From assembly GCF_024362345.1 (NCBI RefSeq), contig NZ_CP101505.1, positions 764,001-828,000 on the forward strand: a stretch of 64,000 nt of DNA, given 5' to 3'. Every line of letters starts with the position of its first letter. The first letter of the stretch is position 1. Origin of the DNA: Polaribacter dokdonensis (GTDB lineage: Bacteria; Bacteroidota; Bacteroidia; Flavobacteriales; Flavobacteriaceae). Made by a program: the position numbers and the translations under genes. Shown here one piece after another: positions 19,125 to 28,110 of the stretch. A model generated the notes under the pieces. It searched no databases, was not told the DNA's origin, and saw only the letters and a program-made list of their open reading frames with translations.

Positions 19125-20209
19125 TGAGAAAAAAATTATTCTTACCACTATTTTTAATGGCAGCAAGCCTATGTATTGGTCAAGCTCCTGCTGGTTATTA
19201 CAGTTCAGCAACAGGAAGTGGATACACTTTAAAAACACAATTAAAAAATATTATTAGTAATGGTCATATAGATCAAGGTTATGGAGCCTTGTATAATGCT
19301 TATGAAACTTCAGATACAGATAGCTTTTATGAAAATGACAATACTGTATTAGATATGTACTCAGAAAATCCTTCTGGTTCAGACCCTTACAACTATACAC
19401 ATGGAGACAGAAAATGTGGTAACTATAATTCTGAAAATGATTGTTACAATAGAGAGCATATCTTTCCTCAAGGTTTCTTTAACAGCCAATCACCAATGAG
19501 AACAGATATTCATCATGTTGTGCCTTCAGATGGTTCTGTAAATGGAAGAAGAAGTAATTATCCTTTTGGTGAAGTAAATAATGCAACTCATACTTCATTA
19601 AACGGATCAAAAGTGGGTAATAATAATGTTTTTGGATACACAGGAATAGTTTTTGAGCCTTTAGATGAATTTAAGGGTGATATTGCAAGAATGCTATTCT
19701 ATTTTGCAACACGTTATGAAGATGATGTTACAGATAGCTCTTGGGATGATCCAAATGATTCTTCAAACAATCCTTTGAATGGAACTAATAACCAAGTTTA
19801 TGAAGAATGGTATATTCAGTTATTATATAAATGGCATTTAGAAGACCCAGTAAGTCAGAGAGAAATTGTTAGAAACAATGAAGCTTATGACTTTCAAGGA
19901 AACAGAAACCCTTTTATAGATCATCCAGAATATGTGAGTGAAATTTGGTCTTCAGTGTTGTCTAATGAAACTTTTAGTGCTACAGATTTTAAAATGTATC
20001 CAAACCCGAATACAAATGGTACATTATACTTTAAAACTACTACAGCTTTATCTGTAAGAGTTTTTAATGTGCTAGGTAAAGTTGTGGCTTCTCAAGAAAT
20101 TGATGTTGATAGCAATAATCTAGACATTTCATTACTACCTAAAGGTGTTTATTTGGTTAAAGTAAATTCAGGCTCTTCATCAATCACAAAAAAGTTGATT
20201 AAGAGATAA
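19124..20209 (+). CDS. Secreted endonuclease I with T9SS tail
   Basis: A second, shorter nuclease of 361 residues: signal peptide (about 1-19), endonuclease I domain to about residue 275 and a T9SS type A sorting domain (MYPNPNTNG to the end). The active-site region reads NREHIFPQGFF and DIHHVVPSDGSVNG, the same His-Me finger signatures as the upstream gene but with clearly divergent sequence. There are paired cysteines around residues 98-108. The start overlaps the stop of the first nuclease by one base. The pair look like an old tandem duplication in which only the first copy carries FN3 and lamin-tail modules. Confidence 0.9.
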   Translation: MRKKLFLPLFLMAASLCIGQAPAGYYSSATGSGYTLKTQLKNIISNGHIDQGYGALYNAYETSDTDSFYENDNTVLDMYSENPSGSDPYNYTHGDRKCGNYNSENDCYNREHIFPQGFFNSQSPMRTDIHHVVPSDGSVNGRRSNYPFGEVNNATHTSLNGSKVGNNNVFGYTGIVFEPLDEFKGDIARMLFYFATRYEDDVTDSSWDDPNDSSNNPLNGTNNQVYEEWYIQLLYKWHLEDPVSQREIVRNNEAYDFQGNRNPFIDHPEYVSEIWSSVLSNETFSATDFKMYPNPNTNGTLYFKTTTALSVRVFNVLGKVVASQEIDVDSNNLDISLLPKGVYLVKVNSGSSSITKKLIKR

Positions 20210-20230
20210 AACAAATTTCAAAATATAAAA

Positions 20231-20255
20231 AAAGACGACTTTATTTGTCGTCTTT
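20231..20255. terminator. Bidirectional hairpin terminator
   Basis: A 9-bp stem (AAAGACGAC with its complement) and 7-base loop with A and T runs on both sides. It lies between the convergent nuclease and peroxidase genes. Confidence 0.85.
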
Positions 20256-20278
20256 TTTTATGCTCTAATTTTAAAGAT

Positions 20279-21676
20279 TTACTTTTTAATAATTCTTTTA
20301 GTAAACGTTTTACTGTTGGTAACATCTTGAATTTTTACAATGTAAATCCCATTTGCTAAATCACTTAAATCAATGGTATTACTTGCTTTAAAATTCTGTT
20401 CTATTACAACTTTGCCTGTGATATCTATAATTTTTGTAGTATAATCTCCTGAAACAATATCGATATTAATATTATTATTTACAGGATTAGGATAAACTGA
20501 AATAGACTTTTCAAAAATTTCTGCGCTTGTAGATAAAGCAGCACCTGTTAAAGTAATATTTCCATTTTCATCAAAAGGATCAGACCATTTTTCATTTGTA
20601 TATACATCTGAACCTGTTAATGTTTTTAAGAACGCTATAATTGCATTCTTTTCATTATCGGTTAAATTCAACATTTGAGTGTTACCTCCTGCTCTTAACC
20701 TATTGTCTAAATTAGTGTTGTTAGTATTATTTGGGATTGCATTATAGTGATTGACAACATCTAATAAAGTAGTTAAACTACCATCATGCATTAAAGGTCC
20801 GTTTAAACTTCCATCAGGATTCACCAAATCTCTTAAAGTTGGTGCTCTTTCATTCGTTAAATCAAACTCTGTTGTGCTATTAGCAACACCAATAATGCCA
20901 TTATTCGCAGAGTTAGGATCTATATCAAACTCATCTCCTCTATGACAACCTGCACAACCAGCTCCATTCTGATTTGGAGGAGCTCTAAATAAAGTTTTAC
21001 CTATATTTTCTTCATCTGTAAAGTTAGGAAAATTAGCGTTTGCATTATTAACTTGTGCTCTACCAACATCGTATTTAGAATCAAAAGATTGTATACTTCT
21101 AATAAATTGAGCCAAAGCTAATTGCAACCTATCTTCTGTTACAGTTTCATCTCCAAAAGCAAAACCAAATAATTGCTGATAATAGGTAATTTGCGATAAT
21201 TTTGTAATTAAAACATTTATATCATCATCTCCTTCAGTACCACTAAAACCCATTTCTATATGATCTTGAATTGGTTGCGTAGTTTGGTTTTCTAAAGACG
21301 TAGCTCTTTCATCCCAAAAGAAATTTTCTTCGTCAGCAAAACGTGAATTTATCAAACGCATAGAATGCCTTCCTGTTTCACCACCATTTAAACCAACGCT
21401 TAAAATAGCATCATCTCCAAAAGCCTTATTTTGTTTATGACAACTGGCACAAGCAATGGTATTATTGGCAGATAAATTTTTATCGTAAAACAAAACTCTA
21501 CCAAGAGTTGCTATTTTGTTATCTATAGCATTGTTGGCAGGTGTATTGTCCTTTGTAATATAATTTGGTGTGGATTGATTGGCATAATCAAACAAATTAT
21601 CTAAATCTACAGTACCACTAATTATAATAAACGCCAGACCTAGAATAGTAATAAAATTGGGTAGTTTTTTAATCAT
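20279..21676 (-). CDS. Di-haem cytochrome c peroxidase family protein with T9SS tail
   Basis: About 465 residues: signal peptide or N-terminal membrane segment, then the CcpA/MauG-type di-haem peroxidase fold with two haem c attachment sites, CASCH near residue 75 and CAGCH near residue 242. A T9SS type A sorting domain starts near residue 390 (YPNPVNNN). Such enzymes reduce hydrogen peroxide with electrons from cytochromes, or carry out MauG-like oxidations. The sorting domain implies export through the outer membrane, not a soluble periplasmic enzyme. I take ATG 21676 as the start; a TTG 9 bases upstream is the alternative. It is flanked by a terminator and is probably monocistronic. Confidence 0.88.
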   Translation of the reverse strand: MIKKLPNFITILGLAFIIISGTVDLDNLFDYANQSTPNYITKDNTPANNAIDNKIATLGRVLFYDKNLSANNTIACASCHKQNKAFGDDAILSVGLNGGETGRHSMRLINSRFADEENFFWDERATSLENQTTQPIQDHIEMGFSGTEGDDDINVLITKLSQITYYQQLFGFAFGDETVTEDRLQLALAQFIRSIQSFDSKYDVGRAQVNNANANFPNFTDEENIGKTLFRAPPNQNGAGCAGCHRGDEFDIDPNSANNGIIGVANSTTEFDLTNERAPTLRDLVNPDGSLNGPLMHDGSLTTLLDVVNHYNAIPNNTNNTNLDNRLRAGGNTQMLNLTDNEKNAIIAFLKTLTGSDVYTNEKWSDPFDENGNITLTGAALSTSAEIFEKSISVYPNPVNNNINIDIVSGDYTTKIIDITGKVVIEQNFKASNTIDLSDLANGIYIVKIQDVTNSKTFTKRIIKK

Positions 21677-21799
21677 ATAAATCAAATTTTACTTTAATAA
21701 CTTATAACTATATACTTAGCATGAATTATTCTTAGGCTAAATCTAAACAATTTGTTGATAATTAGGTTTACAAATACCTAAATAATTTACATATTTTAA

Positions 21800-21829
21800 T
21801 TGCCTTTTGTAAGTAATATTTTAACTTTA
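21800..21829 (+). promoter_or_regulatory. Candidate purL promoter
   Basis: TTG at 21800-21802 is separated by 19 bases from TAACTTTA at 21822-21829. This matches the Bacteroidota -33/-7 pattern except for the last base of the -7 box. The purL ATG follows 22 bases later. Confidence 0.45.
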
Positions 21830-21851
21830 CACCCTTAAATAAAGACTACAA

Positions 21852-24800
21852 ATGATTCATTTCTTTGGAAACAAAAACAGCAAAGTTTATGCTGTTCAAA
21901 CAACAAAAGAATTCACTCCAGAAACAATTTCTAAACTTACATGGTTATTTGGCGACCAAAATATCATAGAATCTGCGTCTTTAGACGCTTTTTTTATTGG
22001 GCCAAGAGCTGCTATGATTACTCCTTGGAGTACAAATGCAGTAGAAATTACTCAAAATATGGGTATTTCTAATATCCTAAGAATTGAAGAATTTACTGCA
22101 GTTGATAAAGATTATTCAGATTTTGACCCAATGATTTCTGAAAAATTTAATGGTTTAGATCAAGAGATGTTTACTGTTGATATTCAACCAGAACCAATTT
22201 TAGAAATTGAAGATATTGCTGCTTATAACAATCAAGAAGGTTTATCTTTAAGTGATGAAGAAGTATCTTATTTAGAAAATGTAGCTAAAAAAATTGGCAG
22301 AAAACTTACAGATTCTGAAGTATTTGGTTTCAGCCAAGTAAACTCAGAACACTGTAGACACAAAATTTTTAACGGAACTTTTGTTATTGATGGTGAAGAG
22401 CAACCATCTTCTTTATTTAAAATGATTAAAGAAACATCAAAACAAAATCCTAATGATATTGTATCTGCTTATAAAGATAATGTTGCTTTTATTAAAGGAC
22501 CAAAAGCAGAACAGTTTGCTCCTAAAACTGCAGACAAACCAGATTTTTACGAAACAAAAGATTTTGAATCTGTAATTTCTTTAAAAGCAGAAACACATAA
22601 CTTCCCAACAACTGTAGAGCCATTTAATGGAGCTGCAACTGGTTCTGGAGGTGAAATTAGAGACAGACTTGCAGGTGGTAAAGGTTCTTTACCTTTAGCA
22701 GGTACTGCAGTTTATATGACATCTTATTCTAGATTACAAGCCGATAAAAATTCAGAAAAAAACCAAAGATATTGGGAAAACAAATTTGAAGCAAGAGAAT
22801 GGTTGTACCAAACTCCTATGGATATATTGATAAAAGCATCTAATGGAGCTTCAGATTTTGGAAACAAATTTGGACAACCTTTAATTACGGGTTCTGTATT
22901 AACTTTTGAACATGAAGAAAATGCTGCTTCTAGTGATGCTAAACCTAGAAAGTTAGGTTATGATAAAGTAATTATGCAAGCAGGAGGTATTGGTTATGGT
23001 AAAGCAGATCAAGCATTAAAAGATACTCCAAAAGAAGGTGATAAAATTGTCATTCTTGGTGGAGAAAACTACAGAATTGGTATGGGTGGAGCTGCAGTTT
23101 CATCTGCAGATACAGGTGAATTTGCGTCTGGTATTGAATTAAATGCAGTACAAAGATCTAACCCAGAAATGCAAAAGCGTGCTGCAAATGCAGTTCGTGG
23201 AATGGTAGAAAGTGATGAAAACTTTATTGTTTCTATTCACGATCATGGTGCAGGAGGTCATTTAAATTGTCTATCTGAATTGGTAGAAGATACAGGTGGA
23301 AAAATCGATTTAGATAAATTACCAGTTGGTGACCCAACATTATCAGCAAAAGAAATTATTGGTAACGAATCTCAAGAAAGAATGGGATTAGTAATACCTG
23401 AAAAACATATTGAAACTTTACAAAAAATTGCAGAACGTGAGCGTTCTCCAATATATACAGTTGGAGATGTAACTGGTAATGATAGATTTACTTTTGAATC
23501 TGAAACTACAGGTGAAAAACCTATGGATTTAGCTTTAGAAGATATGTTTGGCTCATCACCAAAAACAATTATGACAGATAAAACTGTCATCAGAAACTAT
23601 AAAAACCCACGTTATAAAACCAAAAACGTAAAAACTTATTTAGAGCAAGTATTGCAATTAGAAGCTGTAGCTTGTAAAGATTGGTTAACAAATAAGGTAG
23701 ATAGATGTGTAGGTGGTAAAGTTGCCAAACAACAATGTGTAGGTCCTTTACAAATTCCGTTAAATAACGTAGGAGTTATGGCACTTGATTATAATGGTAA
23801 AGAAGGTGTTGCAACCTCTATAGGCCACTCTCCTATTTCTGGTTTAATACATCCAGAAGCTGGGAGTAGAAACTCAATTACAGAAGCCTTAACAAACATT
23901 ATTTGGGCACCTTTAAAAGATAATTTAAACTCAGTTTCATTATCTGCAAATTGGATGTGGCCTTGTAAAAACGAAGGTGAAGATGCTCGTTTATATAAAG
24001 CTGTGCAGGCTATTTCAGAATTTTCAATTGATTTAGGCATTAACGTTCCAACAGGTAAAGATTCTTTATCTATGAAACAGAAATATGCAGATGGAGATGT
24101 AATTTCTCCTGGAACTGTAATTATTTCAGCAGCTGCCAATTGTAATGAAATTAGCAAAGTTGTAGAGCCTGTTTTACAAGTTGATGGTGGAAATATCTAC
24201 TACATTAATATTTCTCAAGACGAATTTAAATTAGGTGGTAGTTCATTTAACCAAGTGTTAAATGCTATTGGAAACGCTGCTCCAGATGTAACAAATACCG
24301 ATTTTGTTAAAGCAACCTTCAATACCATCCAAAATTTAATTAAAAATGATAAAATAGTTGCAGGACATGATGTAGCTTCTGGTGGTTTAATTACTACCTT
24401 ATTAGAAATGTGTTTTGCTGATGTAAATTTAGGTGCAGATTTTGATCTTACAACCTTAAATGAAGAAGATTCTGTAAAGGTATTATTCTCAGAAAATTCT
24501 GGAATTGTTTTTCAGGCTGATGCTTTAATAGAAACAATTTTATCAGAAAATAACATTGAGTTTTTCAGTATAGGTACTGCCAATAATTCTGGAACTGTAA
24601 ACATCAAAAATAATGAAGATAATTTCTCTTTTGATATAACTGAAATGAGAGATGTATGGTACAAAACTTCATTCTTATTAGATCAAAAACAAACCGCAAA
24701 TAACTTGGCTAAAGACAGGTTTGATAATTATAAAAATCAGCCCTTAACCTATAAATTTCCTGAAAGCTTTACAGGTAAACTTCCAAAGATTGGAAAGAAT

Positions 24801-25544
24801 AAACCAAAAGCTGCAATTATTAGAGAAAAAGGATCTAACTCAGAACGTGAAATGGCAAATGCAATGTATTTGGCAGGTTTTGATGTAAAAGATGTACACA
24901 TGACAGATTTAATTTCTGGTCGTGAAACTTTAGAAAATATTCAGTTTATTGGTGCTGTTGGTGGTTTCTCTAATTCAGATGTTTTAGGTTCAGCAAAAGG
25001 TTGGGCAGGTGCTTTTAAATATAATGAAAAAGCAAATTTAGCATTAAAGAACTTCTTTGAAAGAGAAGATACTTTATCTGTTGGTATTTGTAATGGTGCT
25101 CAGTTATGGATGGAACTAGATCTTATTAACCCAGAACATAAAGTTCATGGGAAATTGATTCATAATGATTCTCAAAAACACGAAAGTTCTTTTACTTCTG
25201 TAAAAATTCAAGAAAACAATTCTGTGATGTTATCTTCTTTAGCGGGTTCTGAATTAGGAGTTTGGATTTCTCATGGAGAAGGTAAATTTAGCTTACCTGA
25301 ATCTGAATCTAACTACAATATTGTTGCAAAATATGGTTATGAAGGTTACCCAAATAACCCAAATGGCTCTGACTTTAACACAGCAATGATGTGTGATAAA
25401 ACTGGTAGACATTTAGTAACTATGCCTCATATTGAACGTTCTACGTTTCAATGGAATTGGGCTAACTACCCTAAAAACAGAAAAGATGAAGTTACTCCTT
25501 GGTTAGAAGCTTTTGTAAATGCTAAAAATTGGCTCACAAAGTAA
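21852..25544 (+). CDS. purL: Phosphoribosylformylglycinamidine synthase (large single-chain form)
   Basis: FGAM synthase, the fourth step of purine biosynthesis: FGAR + glutamine + ATP give FGAM. At 1230 residues it is the long single-chain form with an N-terminal PurS-like domain, a linker, the FGAM synthase ATPase core and a C-terminal glutamine amidotransferase domain. Core motifs include VNSEHCRHKIF (about 160) and KAETHNFPTT (about 240). The amidotransferase nucleophile is Cys1080 in GICNGAQLW, with PHIERS near the end. All expected parts are present, so a functional enzyme is likely. It is monocistronic, followed by a hairpin. Confidence 0.95.
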   Translation: MIHFFGNKNSKVYAVQTTKEFTPETISKLTWLFGDQNIIESASLDAFFIGPRAAMITPWSTNAVEITQNMGISNILRIEEFTAVDKDYSDFDPMISEKFNGLDQEMFTVDIQPEPILEIEDIAAYNNQEGLSLSDEEVSYLENVAKKIGRKLTDSEVFGFSQVNSEHCRHKIFNGTFVIDGEEQPSSLFKMIKETSKQNPNDIVSAYKDNVAFIKGPKAEQFAPKTADKPDFYETKDFESVISLKAETHNFPTTVEPFNGAATGSGGEIRDRLAGGKGSLPLAGTAVYMTSYSRLQADKNSEKNQRYWENKFEAREWLYQTPMDILIKASNGASDFGNKFGQPLITGSVLTFEHEENAASSDAKPRKLGYDKVIMQAGGIGYGKADQALKDTPKEGDKIVILGGENYRIGMGGAAVSSADTGEFASGIELNAVQRSNPEMQKRAANAVRGMVESDENFIVSIHDHGAGGHLNCLSELVEDTGGKIDLDKLPVGDPTLSAKEIIGNESQERMGLVIPEKHIETLQKIAERERSPIYTVGDVTGNDRFTFESETTGEKPMDLALEDMFGSSPKTIMTDKTVIRNYKNPRYKTKNVKTYLEQVLQLEAVACKDWLTNKVDRCVGGKVAKQQCVGPLQIPLNNVGVMALDYNGKEGVATSIGHSPISGLIHPEAGSRNSITEALTNIIWAPLKDNLNSVSLSANWMWPCKNEGEDARLYKAVQAISEFSIDLGINVPTGKDSLSMKQKYADGDVISPGTVIISAAANCNEISKVVEPVLQVDGGNIYYINISQDEFKLGGSSFNQVLNAIGNAAPDVTNTDFVKATFNTIQNLIKNDKIVAGHDVASGGLITTLLEMCFADVNLGADFDLTTLNEEDSVKVLFSENSGIVFQADALIETILSENNIEFFSIGTANNSGTVNIKNNEDNFSFDITEMRDVWYKTSFLLDQKQTANNLAKDRFDNYKNQPLTYKFPESFTGKLPKIGKNKPKAAIIREKGSNSEREMANAMYLAGFDVKDVHMTDLISGRETLENIQFIGAVGGFSNSDVLGSAKGWAGAFKYNEKANLALKNFFEREDTLSVGICNGAQLWMELDLINPEHKVHGKLIHNDSQKHESSFTSVKIQENNSVMLSSLAGSELGVWISHGEGKFSLPESESNYNIVAKYGYEGYPNNPNGSDFNTAMMCDKTGRHLVTMPHIERSTFQWNWANYPKNRKDEVTPWLEAFVNAKNWLTK

Positions 25545-25718
25545 AATGTATTCTATTTTATTAGGTAACTAATTTAAGATTTGAAAAGAGGTCTGTAATT
25601 AGTAAATGTATTTGTAAATTTTTAAAGAGGTACTATTACTTCTACATAATTATGCCAAAAAAATATCAAATTTATGGTCTACAAATGTGGAACAGGTAAA
25701 ATGTAATAATAATATAAG

Positions 25719-25767
25719 AAAAGGTGTTAATTAAAAAAGTTTAAAGCTTTTCTAATTAACACCTTTT
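25719..25767 (+). terminator. Long-stem hairpin downstream of purL
   Basis: A perfect 15-bp stem (AAAAGGTGTTAATTA with its complement) with a 19-base A/T-rich loop, followed by a T run. It lies 175 bases after purL. The spacer 25545-25718 holds nothing recognisable. Confidence 0.7.
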
Positions 25768-25907
25768 TATATTTAAAATTGATTTCAATAAGTTTTTTTC
25801 TACATTTTAATTCAAGATTTAACCCTTAGATCAATCTCATAACACTATTCAAATACATTTAAGTACTCATTTTTAGAAGTTTAAATAAACTAGATTACGT
25901 TTTTTGA

Positions 25908-26240
25908 AATAAAGGCTATAATAAAAGTAAAAATATTCTAAAGTTTGATGAGATTATAGTCATTATAGAGCAAAAAGTAGGCAATATTACTATACCTGAT
26001 TTGTTAAAGTTTGCCAACATTAGTAAAAGAAAATAATATTGGCACTTATTGGTAATACTCCTGTATATAGGTAATACTCTTGCCAAATATATTAGACAAT
26101 TAAAATTCAAGAACATCATTGCTAAATATCAATCTAAAAAAAATATAAATTTAGATCATATTGTAATTGAATTGGGCTATTATGATAATTCACATTTTTA
26201 CAAAGAATTTAAACTATTTACAGGAAAACACCAAAGCAGT
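25908..26240 (+). pseudogene. Degenerate AraC-family transcription regulator (DNA-binding domain remnant)
   Basis: Translation in one frame gives an AraC-type double helix-turn-helix. The first half is ITIPDLLKFANISKRK, ending at a TAA at 26034. The same frame continues with AKYIRQLKFKNIIAKYQ and then LGYYDNSHFYKEFKLFTGK, the highly conserved second HTH (LGYxDxSHFxxxFKxxTG). A complete gene would need about 250 or more residues with an N-terminal domain; the frame is closed upstream by TGA at 25905 and no start is evident. The region between the stop and AKYIRQ also aligns poorly. I therefore read it as a broken regulator. The tail after about 26240 looks unrelated. Confidence 0.75.
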
Positions 26241-26309
26241 TTTTTGGCGATAGCTATCCATTTATTAGCTCACTTATTGCTGAGAGATAGCAGGCTTCAT
26301 CTCAAATAG

Positions 26310-26446
26310 TTCTCCAAAATGTTAAGTTTTTGTTTACAGTTTGCTTAAACGATTTAGCAACTTAAAAAATAATTCGGTTTTTTACAAAAGATCTAATAAT
26401 TTACACTATATTAGCTCCTGATTAATTAAATTAGTGATTTGGGGGA
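26310..26446. other. Intergenic DNA, no gene seen
   Basis: A very A/T-rich stretch between the AraC remnant and the candidate small ORF. I see no conserved element apart from a G-run (GGGGG at 26441-26445) immediately before the small ORF start. Confidence 0.4.
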
Positions 26447-26530
26447 ATGACTTATTTAATAAAAATAAAGAAGCTGATTTATTTCAGTTTCTTTTTTTTT
26501 GCACTTGTTTTACTGACTACTAGACACTAA
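26447..26530 (+). CDS. Candidate 27-residue hydrophobic peptide
   Basis: An ATG preceded by GGGGGA opens a 27-codon frame whose product is a basic N-terminus (IKIKK) followed by a hydrophobic stretch of about 16 residues (LIYFSFFFFALVLL) and a short basic tail. It could be a tiny membrane peptide or the leftover signal peptide of a lost exported protein. The hairpin 26467-26493 lies inside it, so the whole segment could equally be a non-coding leader with a terminator. Weak support. Confidence 0.25.
   Translation: MTYLIKIKKLIYFSFFFFALVLLTTRH
26467..26499 (+). terminator. Possible hairpin terminator
   Basis: A stem of about 10 bp (AAGAAGCTGA pairing with TCAGTTTCTT, one G-T pair) and 6-base loop, followed by a T run of nine. 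It may end a leader transcript from the G-rich start region. Confidence 0.5.
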
Positions 26531-26640
26531 AAAACACCTTTAATTTTGAAACTAGATATTATTTCTATTAAAAATAATATTTGAGTGTCACAACTTACCT
26601 TCTTCTTAGTCTTTAAAGAAACCGATTAAACCTTTATAAG

Positions 26641-27429
26641 ATGAAAATTAAATTTACTTTACTTACAATCCTTTTTTTATCAATTAGCATTAGTGCCCAA
26701 AGCAAAATTGAAGCTTCTTCAATTATGGAAGATATTAAAGCTGGTAAAAACATAAATTATAGCAATAAAACAATTGTAGGAGTTTTAGACTTTACTTACA
26801 TGGAAGATGCCATGAAAAAACTACCAAAAAAGAGAAAGAAAAATAGTTGGTGGGGAAATGGAAATTATTCTAACACTGTTGAAAAATCTATAGACGTAAA
26901 AATCTCTTTTACAAATTGTACATTTAAAGAAGATGTGCTAGCTTATATTCCAGATGAAGATTCTGGCTATACATTTACAGCCGATTTTGAAGATTCAGTA
27001 GTATTCAGCAATTGTAACTTTGAACGAAAAGCAATGTTTAAATACTCAAATTTTGAAAGTGATACAGATTTTTCTGGAGCAATTTTCTCTGATGATACTA
27101 CTTTTAAATATGCGAAGTTTGAAAGAGAAATATCATTCGAAAACACAAAATTTACAGAAGTTTCTACTTTTAAATATGCGAAATTTAAAAGAAATGTAAG
27201 CTTTGCAAGCTCTGTATTTGAAGATTCAGCCATATTTAAATATACAGAATTTAAAAACGGAGTTTCTTTTAGAAATGTAAATTTTGAAGAAGACTTAAAT
27301 ATTAAATACATGAATGTATCTGGAGAGTTTAATATATCTAACATGAATGTAGGTTATGATATAGACTCTAAGTACACTAAGATTAATGGTAAAAGTTTTA
27401 GCAAATATTTGTTAAACATTAAAAGTTAA
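26641..27429 (+). CDS. Secreted pentapeptide-repeat-like protein
   Basis: 262 residues with a clear signal peptide (about 1-19, ending in SISAQ). Residues about 90-250 consist of degenerate pentapeptide repeats of the A(D/N)LxX type, here dominated by FxxxxF spacing with recurring FKYAKF or FKYSNF units (TFKYAKFEREISFENTKF and similar). This predicts a right-handed quadrilateral beta-helix. Most pentapeptide proteins are cytosolic, but this one has a signal peptide. A WWGNGNYSN stretch near residue 70 precedes the repeats. No catalytic residues are apparent. A strong terminator follows. The function is unknown; a scaffold or binding role is plausible. Confidence 0.75.
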   Translation: MKIKFTLLTILFLSISISAQSKIEASSIMEDIKAGKNINYSNKTIVGVLDFTYMEDAMKKLPKKRKKNSWWGNGNYSNTVEKSIDVKISFTNCTFKEDVLAYIPDEDSGYTFTADFEDSVVFSNCNFERKAMFKYSNFESDTDFSGAIFSDDTTFKYAKFEREISFENTKFTEVSTFKYAKFKRNVSFASSVFEDSAIFKYTEFKNGVSFRNVNFEEDLNIKYMNVSGEFNISNMNVGYDIDSKYTKINGKSFSKYLLNIKS

Positions 27430-27450
27430 CCAAAAAACTTTCAACATAAA

Positions 27451-27478
27451 AAAAGGATCATAGCTATATGATCCTTTT
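27451..27478. terminator. Bidirectional hairpin terminator
   Basis: A perfect 12-bp stem (AAAAGGATCATA with its complement) and 4-base loop, embedded in A and T runs. It separates the convergent pentapeptide and DUF4442 genes. Confidence 0.88.
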
Positions 27479-27501
27479 TTTTGATATCTATAAATCACTT
27501 A

Positions 27502-27963
27502 TTACTCTTTTACTTTTAAACTCCACTGAAATTTAAAGTTAGAAACTACTACTCCATCTAAATTTACACCTTCTGCTACCAGAATAACTTCTTGCCCTTC
27601 TTTGGTTTCCGAAGATTTTTTAATAGCTGCTTTTATTTCATCTCCATTATTACAAGTAAATACAATCTTACCTGTTGCTTTTTTATAAAAATTTCCATCT
27701 TGATGTGTAACTAACATAGAAACCTTCTTTTTAGAGCGTTCAATTGCTTGCATCACTAAAACACCTGTACTCATTTCTGCAGCCATACCTTGTGCAGCCC
27801 AAAACATACTTTTAAACGGATTTTGATTCATCCATCTATGCTTAATGGCAACAACACATTTTTGAGCGGTAAGTTCTTTTACTCTCATACCAGATAAATA
27901 TCCTAGAGGAAGTTTAAATAGCATAAATGTATTGACTCTTTTGGGTGTAATCTTCATATTCAT
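27502..27963 (-). CDS. DUF4442 hotdog-fold (thioesterase-like) protein
   Basis: About 153 residues of the DUF4442/hotdog family, whose members resemble acyl-CoA thioesterases of the PaaI type. Typical features are the N-terminal FMLFKLPLGYLSGMRV and the central HRWMNQNPFKSMFWAAQGMAAEMSTG, where the long central helix packs in the hotdog fold. The rest is antiparallel beta strand. The substrate is unknown, presumably an acyl thioester. ATGs at 27963 and 27957 both fit; the TTG at 27978 is less likely. It is not in an operon with its neighbours. Confidence 0.78.
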   Translation of the reverse strand: MNMKITPKRVNTFMLFKLPLGYLSGMRVKELTAQKCVVAIKHRWMNQNPFKSMFWAAQGMAAEMSTGVLVMQAIERSKKKVSMLVTHQDGNFYKKATGKIVFTCNNGDEIKAAIKKSSETKEGQEVILVAEGVNLDGVVVSNFKFQWSLKVKE

Positions 27964-28038
27964 TGTATTTGTTAGCAATGTAAGACTTTTAGAGCTAAAT
28001 CTAATAAATTTTAAAATGTTAAAGAAATGTTAATTATA

Positions 28039-28080
28039 GTACTATGCATTGCATAATACCTTTTAAAAGACATATATTTG
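28039..28080 (+). promoter_or_regulatory. Promoter of the DUF4870-PadR-PspC operon with overlapping palindromic operator
   Basis: TTG at 28049-28051, then 21 bases, then TATATTTG at 28073-28080: a good match to the Bacteroidota -33/-7 promoter. The TTG lies inside the palindrome TATGCA-T-TGCATA (28043-28055), extended outward to GTA...TAC (28039-28059) with one mismatched pair. A repressor bound there would cover the -33 element. The PadR regulator encoded in the same operon is the obvious candidate, because PadR proteins usually bind such dyads and autoregulate. Confidence 0.6.
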
Positions 28081-28110
28081 TATAAGCAAGTATTATATCA
28101 ATCAATAACC

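Noticed and set aside
25916..26119. Minus-strand 67-residue open frame in the purL downstream gap
   Set aside because: It is antisense to the AraC remnant, whose plus-strand translation has clear HTH conservation. No conserved sequence in the minus frame.
26241..26309. Continuation of the AraC remnant frame to its stop codon
   Set aside because: After SFLAI the sequence no longer resembles an AraC C-terminus and contains small inverted words (GATAGCTATC, GAGATAGC). It is likely unrelated DNA fused by decay.
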